From positions 1 through 17,709 of the forward strand of contig WQWP01000037.1 in NCBI GenBank assembly GCA_009787485.1: a stretch of DNA of 17,709 nt, read 5' to 3'. Both the position numbers and the translations under genes were made by a program. Shown piece by piece: positions 1 to 5,716 of the stretch. Positions within the stretch are counted from its first letter, which is position 1, and each line of letters begins with the position of its first letter. Below the pieces are notes generated by a model. The model was not told the origin of the DNA and ran no database searches. It saw only the letters and a list, made by a program, of their open reading frames with translations. Source of the DNA: Lentimicrobiaceae bacterium. GTDB lineage: Bacteria; Bacteroidota; Bacteroidia; Bacteroidales; WCHB1-69.

Positions 1-1
1 G

Positions 2-265
2 GTGCCCGAAGGGCGGGATAGTTTATATGAAAATATTACCATTTATCCAAACCCAACCACAGGAGAATTAGAAATTAGGAATTACGAATCAGAAATTAAG
101 AGTATTGAGGTTTTCGATGTTTACGGAAGGGCAATATCATCTCATCATCTCATCCCCTCATCATCTCATCAAAAAATTAATCTCTCACACATTAATTCCG
201 GTATTTATTTCGTTAAGATAACCACCGAGGCAAGTGAGGTAGTTAAGAAAGTGGTGAAACAATAA
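2..265 (+). CDS. C-terminal end of a T9SS-secreted protein (5' partial)
   Basis: This is the 3' end of a gene that begins upstream of the window. The GTG at position 2 is more likely an internal valine codon than a start. The visible 87 residues are almost entirely a type A sorting domain of the type IX secretion system: IYPNPTTGE, then VFDVYGR, then SGIYFVKI, then a short basic end VVKKVVKQ. In this family the domain directs a periplasmic cargo through the outer membrane and is normally removed on secretion. The catalytic or adhesive part is outside the window, so the function of the mature protein is unknown. Two short tandem DNA arrays (7-bp period at 65-99, 8-bp period at 141-172) lie inside the domain and encode its less conserved stretches ELEIRNYESEI and SSHHLIPSSSHQ. 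Confidence 0.85.
   Translation: MPEGRDSLYENITIYPNPTTGELEIRNYESEIKSIEVFDVYGRAISSHHLIPSSSHQKINLSHINSGIYFVKITTEASEVVKKVVKQ
65..99 (+). repeat. Degenerate heptamer array, GAATTAG-like, inside a sorting domain
   Basis: Five consecutive 7-bp units can be read: GAATTAG, AAATTAG, GAATTAC, GAATCAG, AAATTAA. The array is inside the coding sequence of the T9SS sorting domain and is translated in all three phases because 7 is not a multiple of 3. A related motif in reverse complement (TAATTC) starts the M23 gene near 2141. Confidence 0.6.
141..172 (+). repeat. Octamer array CTCATCAT x4
   Basis: Four consecutive 8-bp units are visible: CTCATCAT, CTCATCCC, CTCATCAT, CTCATCAA. They encode the serine/histidine-rich stretch of the sorting domain between the VFDVYGR and INLSHINSGIYF blocks, a position that tolerates variation in this domain family. 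Confidence 0.65.
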
Positions 266-287
266 AATTTTAAAAAAAACATTTTAT

Positions 288-318
288 TTTGCGGCAACTT
301 TAAATCTAAATAATATAA
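288..318 (+). promoter_or_regulatory. Possible Bacteroidota-type promoter of the first M28 gene
   Basis: A TTTG at 288-291 is followed after 19 nt by TAATATAA at 311-318. The spacing agrees with the Bacteroidota -33/-7 pattern, but only the TA of the -7 box (TAnnTTTG) fits well. It lies 14 nt before the ATG at 333, in an AT-rich 67-bp gap between two genes. Confidence 0.3.
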
Positions 319-332
319 TAAACATTCAAAAT

Positions 333-2123
333 ATGAAAAAAAACCTTTTACTTACATTCTGCTTACTCTTAGCATCTTTCATTTCCTTTGCCGGAAAATT
401 CGTAATGATTCCCGTTACCGAAACCAACAATTTGGTAGCTTTGTTTAACCATAGTGACTTGAAAATTCATTATTACTGTGATGATTATGTGTTGGCAACC
501 GCAGAAAACTTTAATCATAGCGGCACGATCGTCTTAGATCATAATGCTTTTGCAAACACTGAATTTTATGCCATTGTATATTGCGCAGAGGATTATAAAA
601 ATGAATATGTAACAAGAAGTTCCGAAACGGGAAAAATGCTTTTCTCGGGGCAAAACTTCCTGATCATGGAAGTTCTGTCAAAATACCTTGCACCGGCAAA
701 AAATGATGGAATGGTAATCGTTCGGAATATTCAGGCAAGACTGCCCAAATCATCAAACTATCCTGTGATTACAGAGCAGGATGAGAATGTATCAAACTAT
801 TTATTACAAGTTTCAACCGACTCTTTAATGTCGTACATTCAAGCACTGCAAGATTTTGATACAAGAGATTGGGTTCACCAAACTACATTTTTAGCACAAA
901 ATTGGATCAAAGAAAAGTATGAATCTTTTAATTTAGATACAGTATTCTTACATGATTATTTCGGGTACTTGCCTGCTAATGTAATTGCGATTCAATATGG
1001 AACAGAATTTCCTGATGAATATATTGTTTGTGGGGCGCATTATGACTCAAAAAGTTGGTTTCCAGACGATCCCAATTTTGCTCCGGGAGCGGATGATAAC
1101 GCTTCGGGGGTTGCCGGAATTTTAGAAACAGCAAGAATATTAAGCCAATATGACTTTAAACGCTCAATCATTTATTGTGCATTTTCCGGAGAAGAATACG
1201 GACTTTACGGAAGCAGTTATTATGCAGAACATGCTGCAAATTCAGGTATGAACATTGTAGGATACTTTAATTTAGACATGATAGGATATTTAAGTTCCGG
1301 AGACCCAATACATATAGATCTTATTTATCCGAGTTCTGCCAAAACTTTAGCCGATTATTATATTAATGTTTGTGATGTCTATTTTCAGGAAATACCAGTT
1401 CGAAGCTTTTCTGCTCTTCCTTGGGGCAATAGCGATCATACATCTTTTAACAACATAGGTTACAATGGAATATGGCCATTTGAAGATGTTGATGAGAATA
1501 GTCCGTATATTCATTCTCCGTATGATATTATCGGGCCCAGCGTTAACAATTCCGACCAGGTGAATCTATTTACACAGACCAATGTGGCAAGCATTGCAAC
1601 ATTAGCCCTGTATGAGCAAGAAATGCCGGTTTTTTTGCCTCCTCCTGTAAACTGTTCGGCTGTACCTTACGCAAACAATCGCATTAAAATTACTTGGGAA
1701 GAGCCGCCAGAAAGATTTCCTATGCGATATAAGGTTTATCGAGATGAGGTCTTGATAACACAACTCGATGCACCTAGATTAGAGTATATCAATATTGTCT
1801 TCGATAATAACCAGTATTGTTATAAAGTTACAGCGGTTTATGGTCCCTTTGAAAGTGTTTTCAGTAATGAGTCCTGCACCTCGCTTAATATTACCGAATA
1901 CAACTCCAAAATTAAGCTCTATCCCAATCCAACAAGTGATAAGATTTATATTGAAAGTTTATTGATTAACCATAATGCCGAAATCTTTGACTTGAACGGA
2001 AAGTTAATGCTGAGCAAACTCATTGATTCAGATGTGGCAACCATTGACGTTTCAAATTTAACCACCGGAATCTATTTTATTAAAATTTCAAATGAAATAG
2101 TTGGAAAATTCGTTAAAGAATAA
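333..2123 (+). CDS. Secreted M28-family zinc metallopeptidase with T9SS sorting domain (copy 1)
   Basis: This is a 596-residue secreted metallopeptidase, probably an aminopeptidase or related exopeptidase. Residues 1-20 form a signal peptide (basic KK, hydrophobic core, SFA cleavage site). An N-terminal region of about 150 residues of unknown role follows. The M28 domain carries the expected two-zinc ligands and base: H236 in GAHYDS, D254/D255 in GADDNASG, E287/E288 in SGEEYG, D315 in NLDMIGY and H394 in YIHSPYD. A fibronectin III-like module spans about 436-515, and a type A sorting domain spans about 525-596 (LYPNP...GIYFIKI). The protein should therefore cross the outer membrane by the type IX system and act outside the cell or on its surface. 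All ligands are present, so it looks active; the substrate is unknown. A close paralogue lies at 3907-5709. The M23 gene starts 12 nt downstream. Confidence 0.9.
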   Translation: MKKNLLLTFCLLLASFISFAGKFVMIPVTETNNLVALFNHSDLKIHYYCDDYVLATAENFNHSGTIVLDHNAFANTEFYAIVYCAEDYKNEYVTRSSETGKMLFSGQNFLIMEVLSKYLAPAKNDGMVIVRNIQARLPKSSNYPVITEQDENVSNYLLQVSTDSLMSYIQALQDFDTRDWVHQTTFLAQNWIKEKYESFNLDTVFLHDYFGYLPANVIAIQYGTEFPDEYIVCGAHYDSKSWFPDDPNFAPGADDNASGVAGILETARILSQYDFKRSIIYCAFSGEEYGLYGSSYYAEHAANSGMNIVGYFNLDMIGYLSSGDPIHIDLIYPSSAKTLADYYINVCDVYFQEIPVRSFSALPWGNSDHTSFNNIGYNGIWPFEDVDENSPYIHSPYDIIGPSVNNSDQVNLFTQTNVASIATLALYEQEMPVFLPPPVNCSAVPYANNRIKITWEEPPERFPMRYKVYRDEVLITQLDAPRLEYINIVFDNNQYCYKVTAVYGPFESVFSNESCTSLNITEYNSKIKLYPNPTSDKIYIESLLINHNAEIFDLNGKLMLSKLIDSDVATIDVSNLTTGIYFIKISNEIVGKFVKE

Positions 2124-2135
2124 AAAATAAGAGGT

Positions 2136-3038
2136 ATGCGTAATTCAGAAATCAAAAACCATTTCATACCCCACACCTCATACCTCATACCCTTTCTCCT
2201 TTTCTCCCTCCTCCTTTCTCCTTTTTCCCTTTTCGCACAACAACCTTTCATTGACATTGACGAAGCCGCACAAAACCGTATCATGGCTTCTTCTGTTCAA
2301 AATTGCGATTTTCACGTCGGTCTAAATCTAAATCAACTCTCAATTATTGAAAATAACAGACAAATTCCGGCATTCGGATTGTATGAAAATCAATGGGATA
2401 CGTTGTACATCAGAAATGAAAAAATAGAGATTCCTTTTTTCGATAATCAGTTAAAAATTATGCTTGTACAAGATGGAAATACGCCTTTTGCATTTCCAAT
2501 TTCGGGTGTTGTTTCAACAGGTTTTATCAAGCATAAAGGACGACAACATGCGGGCGTTGATTTTACCGTGCAAAAAAACGAGCCGGTTGTAGCTTGTTTT
2601 GATGGCGTGGTGCGCATCGCTAAAAAATTTGAAGAATATGGCAATACTGTGGTTATCAGACATTATAATGGTTTGGAAACCGTTTACGCGCGGCTCGATT
2701 ATGTATATGTGAAAACAGGGCAAAAAGTAAGCGCCGGCGACCTGATCGGCTATGTGGGCGGCAAAAATAATATCATGCACTTTGAAACAAGATTCTTAAA
2801 CGAGTTCTTTAATCCTGAAAAGATGATTAATTTCTTGGAGAGAAAATTACAAAGTAACATACTGATACTCACGCCCAACGATTTTATGGACACGCAATCG
2901 GTGTATCATACCGTGGAACAAGGAGAAACTATTTACAAAATATGTGCAAAACACAACATTAGCGAGCAGCAACTCAGATCGTTAAATAATATCAAAAGCG
3001 ATCATATTGAAATAGGGCAAAAATTAAGAATACGATAA
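2136..3038 (+). CDS. M23-like peptidase domain protein with C-terminal LysM, catalytic histidines altered
   Basis: This is a 300-residue exported protein. The hydrophobic signal peptide ends around FAQQ (residues 34-37) and has an unusually long polar start (MRNSEIKNHF). A peptidase M23 (LytM) domain covers about residues 120-235, and a LysM peptidoglycan-binding module covers about 257-300. The three zinc ligands of M23 are present: H138 and D142 in HAGVDF, and H215 in IMHFE. The two other histidines normally needed for catalysis are replaced: YAHL is YARL (R186), and the first His of HLH is I213. The protein may therefore bind the cell wall or activate other hydrolases, as LytM-factor proteins such as EnvC do, rather than cut peptidoglycan; this is inference. 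The gene starts 12 nt after M28 copy 1 and ends 1 nt before the deaminase, which suggests co-transcription. Its signal peptide is encoded by short tandem repeats. Confidence 0.8.
   Translation: MRNSEIKNHFIPHTSYLIPFLLFSLLLSPFSLFAQQPFIDIDEAAQNRIMASSVQNCDFHVGLNLNQLSIIENNRQIPAFGLYENQWDTLYIRNEKIEIPFFDNQLKIMLVQDGNTPFAFPISGVVSTGFIKHKGRQHAGVDFTVQKNEPVVACFDGVVRIAKKFEEYGNTVVIRHYNGLETVYARLDYVYVKTGQKVSAGDLIGYVGGKNNIMHFETRFLNEFFNPEKMINFLERKLQSNILILTPNDFMDTQSVYHTVEQGETIYKICAKHNISEQQLRSLNNIKSDHIEIGQKLRIR
2164..2191 (+). repeat. Heptamer array TCATACC in the signal-peptide region of the M23 gene
   Basis: The units are TCATACC (2164), CCACACC (2171), TCATACC (2178) and TCATACC (2185). Degenerate 7-bp phasing seems to extend upstream towards the ATG (TAATTCA, GAAATCA). 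Downstream, a pyrimidine-only tract runs to about 2234 with repeated TTTCTCC words at 2193, 2201 and 2215. Together these encode almost the whole signal peptide. The reverse complement of the same heptamer forms the array at 7763-7811. Confidence 0.65.
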
Positions 3039-3039
3039 T

Positions 3040-3522
3040 ATGGAAGAAAAACATGTACGTCCTTCGTGGGATGAATATTTTATGGAAATAGCGCACACCG
3101 TAAGCAAACGCGCCACTTGCGACAGAGGGCGGAGCGGCTGCGTGATTGTGCGCGACAAGCAAATTTTGGTAAGCGGCTATGTAGGCTCTCCAAACGGGCT
3201 GCCACATTGCGATGATGTGGGGCACCAAATGAAAAAGATGTTGCACGAAGACGGCAGCATTAGCGAGCATTGCGTGCGCACCGTTCACGCCGAGCAAAAC
3301 GCTATTTGCCAGGCAGCAAAACGAGGCATTGCATTAGAAGGCAGTACTTTGTATTGCCGAATGACCCCTTGCCGCGTGTGTGCCATGCTCATCATCAATT
3401 GCGGCATTAAACGCGTAGTGTGCGAGAAAAAATACCATGCCGGCGGCGAATCGGAAGAGATGTTTGCAAAGGCTGGAGTGGAATTGGTGTTTTTTTCGGA
3501 GGAGGTTTTAAGATATAAGTAA
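3040..3522 (+). CDS. Deoxycytidylate (dCMP) deaminase family protein
   Basis: This 160-residue cytosolic zinc enzyme probably converts dCMP to dUMP, the precursor for thymidylate synthesis. It has the cytidine-deaminase zinc site: HAEQNA (H83, with E85 as proton shuttle) and PCRVC (C111 and C114). The upstream block GYVGSPNGLPHC is typical of the dCMP deaminase/ComEB branch rather than of free cytidine deaminases or tRNA adenosine deaminases. Length and motif order are normal. Its ATG lies 1 nt after the stop codon of the M23 gene, so the two are probably translated from one message even though their roles are unrelated. A 12-bp stem-loop and a long palindromic element follow it. Confidence 0.87.
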   Translation: MEEKHVRPSWDEYFMEIAHTVSKRATCDRGRSGCVIVRDKQILVSGYVGSPNGLPHCDDVGHQMKKMLHEDGSISEHCVRTVHAEQNAICQAAKRGIALEGSTLYCRMTPCRVCAMLIINCGIKRVVCEKKYHAGGESEEMFAKAGVELVFFSEEVLRYK

Positions 3523-3546
3523 GAGGAGAAAATGTATTTTTGCTGT

Positions 3547-3583
3547 TAATTTAATGGCTGTTAAATTAACCGCCATTAAATTA
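3547..3583. repeat. Perfect 12-bp inverted repeat downstream of the deaminase gene
   Basis: TAATTTAATGGC (3547-3558) and its exact complement GCCATTAAATTA (3572-3583) flank a 13-nt loop that contains a second small dyad, GTTAAATTAAC. It starts 24 bp after the deaminase stop codon. It could end transcription or bind a protein, but the stem is AT-rich and is followed only by a short T run, so a terminator role is uncertain. Confidence 0.5.
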
Positions 3584-3630
3584 TTTTAAACAGTTAACAA
3601 AATATAAATGAAAAAGTTTTCTAATCTCGT

Positions 3631-3849
3631 AACGCCGAAGGCGTTAAATGTGAATAACCCCGTGCAAGGCGTAGCCGCAGCTCGGGGTAAGGAATCCCGC
3701 CATCCACATCAGAACTCCGTAGGAGTTCAACACCTGTATGCTACATGTTGTGCTCCTACGGAGCACAGGGTTAGCACGTTGCATCGTCCTACCCCGAGTT
3801 GCGGCTATCGCCTTGCACGGGGTTATTCACATTGCACGCCTTCGGCGTG
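3631..3849. repeat. 219-bp near-palindromic intergenic element with nested hairpins
   Basis: The outer 60-bp arms (3631-3690 and 3790-3849) are inverted copies that differ at only a few bases and one indel. Each arm starts with its own small hairpin: AACGCCGAAGGCGTT at 3631 and CACGCCTTCGGCGTG at 3835. A second pair sits inside: AACTCCGTAGGAGTT at 3713 and GTGCTCCTACGGAGCAC at 3750. The dyad centre is the perfect TGTATGCTACA at 3735-3745. The intervening stretches 3691-3712 and 3767-3789 are less symmetrical. It is more GC-rich than its flanks and has no transposase. An open reading frame crosses it (3608-3910) but is an artefact of the repeat. From memory, similar CCGAAGG-type hairpin repeats are dispersed in Bacteroidota genomes; here two appear joined head to head. 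It ends 57 bp before the second M28 gene. The whole 384-bp gap 3523-3906 holds only this element and the small inverted repeat. Confidence 0.85.
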
Positions 3850-3906
3850 TCGCCAAAATTTGAAAAAAACATATTCTATTTCAATGATTTATAAAATTAT
3901 ATCCAC

Positions 3907-5709
3907 ATGAAAAAAAATCTGATCCTAACATTTTGTTTGCTAATGGTATCCATCCTCTCCTTTGCAGGAAAGTTTGTGATGATACCCGTTACCGAAGCCA
4001 ATAATTTGGCAACTTTGTTCAACAATGCAACACTGAAAATTCATTACTATTGCGATGATTATGTGTTGGCAACTACGGAGAATCTTACTCATAACGGCAC
4101 AATCATTCTGGATGATAATGCTTTTGCAAATACTGATTTTTACGCCATTGTATATTGCGCAGAGGATTATATAAATGAATATGTAACAAAAGTTTCTAAA
4201 AGTGGAAAAACACTTTTCTCAGGAAAAGATTTCCTGATCATGGAAATCTTGTCGAGTGATTTTACGCCGGCAAAAAACGACGGAATGGTGGCAGTCAGAA
4301 ATATTCAGGCAAGACTGCCAAAATCACCAATATATCCTGTAATTACAGAACCAAATAAAGATGTGCTTGAGTATTTACCACAAGTTTCAATTGACAAGAT
4401 GATGGCGGATATTCAAACACTGCAAGATTTTGTAACCAGACGTTGCGACCACCCAAATTCTGTTCTTGCTCAAAATTGGATAAAAAAACAATTTGAACTC
4501 TTAGGCTTGGATAGTGTATTCATCCATACTTTAAGCCCTACTGTTTTTCCCTGGTGGGGTGGTATTGTTGAATCGGGCAATGTAATTGCCATTCAACGTG
4601 GGACAAAATTTCCTGATGAATATGTTGTTTGTGGTGCACATTACGACTCTTTTGCGTGGTTGGAGCCGGAAGAGCCCGGCGCTGACGACAACGCTTCAGG
4701 TACTGCCGGAATAATTGAAATGGCAAGAATATTAAGTCAATATGAGTTTGAACGCTCCATAATCTATTGCGCATGGGCAGCTGAAGAATGTGGACTATAT
4801 GGAAGTAGTTATTTTGCATACCAATGTGCAAACGAAGGGATGAATATTGTTGCTTATTTTAATATGGACATGATCGGATATTTAAAGCCGGGCGAAGTAA
4901 TTAAATTTCATTTCAGTAATCCATTGTTTGCCAAATCTTTATCAGACTATTGTAAGAATATATGTGAGATCTATTTTCCGGAAATACCTTTTTCTTATAA
5001 TAACTATATGAGTAGCAGCGACCATCACTCTTTTTTAAATGCCGGGTATATGGGCATAACTTCTATTGAGTATGATTTTACAGCTAATCCATATTATCAT
5101 GAAATTGACGACATTATAGGGCTTGGCGTAAATGCTCCTGAATTGGTTGAGGTATTTGTAAGAGCAAATCTTGCAAATGTAGCCACTTTAGCCATGTATG
5201 ATCAAGAAATGCCGTTTATTTTATCCCCTCCTGTAAACTGTTTGGCCGTACCTTATTCAAACAATCGCATTAAAATCACTTGGGAAGAGCCGTTAGAAAA
5301 TTCTCCTCTGCGATATAGGGTTTATCGTGATGGTGTCTTCGTAACACAAGTGGATGCACCTAAGTTAGAATATATTAATATCGTCTTCGGGAATAACCAG
5401 TATTGTTATAAAGTAACAGCAGTTTATGGCGTCTCCGAAAGCGATTTCAGTAATGAGTCCTGCACATCGCTCAACATTACTGAATATAGCTCTAAAGTTA
5501 ACCTCTATCCTAATCCAGCAAACGATAAAATTTTTATCGAAAGCCAACTGATCCACCATAATGCCGAAATATTTGACATGACCGGAAAATTAATAATGAG
5601 CAAGCTCATCGATTCGGATGTGGCAACCATTGATATTTCAAATTTAACCTCCGGAATTTATTTTATTAAAATTTCCAATGAAGTTGTCGGAAAATTTGTT
5701 AAAGAATAA
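3907..5709 (+). CDS. Secreted M28-family zinc metallopeptidase with T9SS sorting domain (copy 2)
   Basis: This 600-residue protein is a paralogue of the product of 333-2123, with the same architecture. It has a signal peptide at 1-20 (MKKNLILTFC...SFAG), an N-terminal region of unknown role, an M28 domain, a fibronectin III-like module at about 440-519 and a type A sorting domain at about 529-600. Zinc ligands and catalytic acid are intact: H245 (GAHYDS), D260/D261 (GADDNASG), E293/E294 (AAEECG), D321 (NMDMIGY) and H398 (YYHEIDD). The two copies are nearly the same in the N-terminal, fibronectin-like and sorting regions. They differ more around the active site, for example SWFPDDPNF against AWLEPEE, and an extra SPTVFPWWGG segment near residue 217. 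This suggests duplication followed by change in substrate preference. The palindrome lies directly upstream, and I see no good promoter between the two. Confidence 0.9.
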   Translation: MKKNLILTFCLLMVSILSFAGKFVMIPVTEANNLATLFNNATLKIHYYCDDYVLATTENLTHNGTIILDDNAFANTDFYAIVYCAEDYINEYVTKVSKSGKTLFSGKDFLIMEILSSDFTPAKNDGMVAVRNIQARLPKSPIYPVITEPNKDVLEYLPQVSIDKMMADIQTLQDFVTRRCDHPNSVLAQNWIKKQFELLGLDSVFIHTLSPTVFPWWGGIVESGNVIAIQRGTKFPDEYVVCGAHYDSFAWLEPEEPGADDNASGTAGIIEMARILSQYEFERSIIYCAWAAEECGLYGSSYFAYQCANEGMNIVAYFNMDMIGYLKPGEVIKFHFSNPLFAKSLSDYCKNICEIYFPEIPFSYNNYMSSSDHHSFLNAGYMGITSIEYDFTANPYYHEIDDIIGLGVNAPELVEVFVRANLANVATLAMYDQEMPFILSPPVNCLAVPYSNNRIKITWEEPLENSPLRYRVYRDGVFVTQVDAPKLEYINIVFGNNQYCYKVTAVYGVSESDFSNESCTSLNITEYSSKVNLYPNPANDKIFIESQLIHHNAEIFDMTGKLIMSKLIDSDVATIDISNLTSGIYFIKISNEVVGKFVKE

Positions 5710-5716
5710 CATCCGC

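Noticed and set aside
2072..2284. Minus-strand open frame over the start of the M23 gene
   Set aside because: It is antisense to the repeat-encoded signal peptide and to the end of the M28 gene, with no family resemblance.
3631..3849. Insertion sequence or CRISPR array
   Set aside because: There is no transposase frame, no flanking duplication that I can see, and the units are inverted arms rather than direct repeats with spacers.
3608..3910. A 100-codon open frame across the intergenic gap upstream of the second M28 gene
   Set aside because: It is the translation of the palindromic repeat; the composition is unlike any protein, it overlaps the next start, and the hairpins explain the sequence better.
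5678..5716. Upstream start for the unknown membrane protein, overlapping the M28 gene
   Set aside because: The extra 13 residues come from out-of-frame M28 codons; the ATG at 5717 starts a normal signal anchor right after the M28 stop codon.
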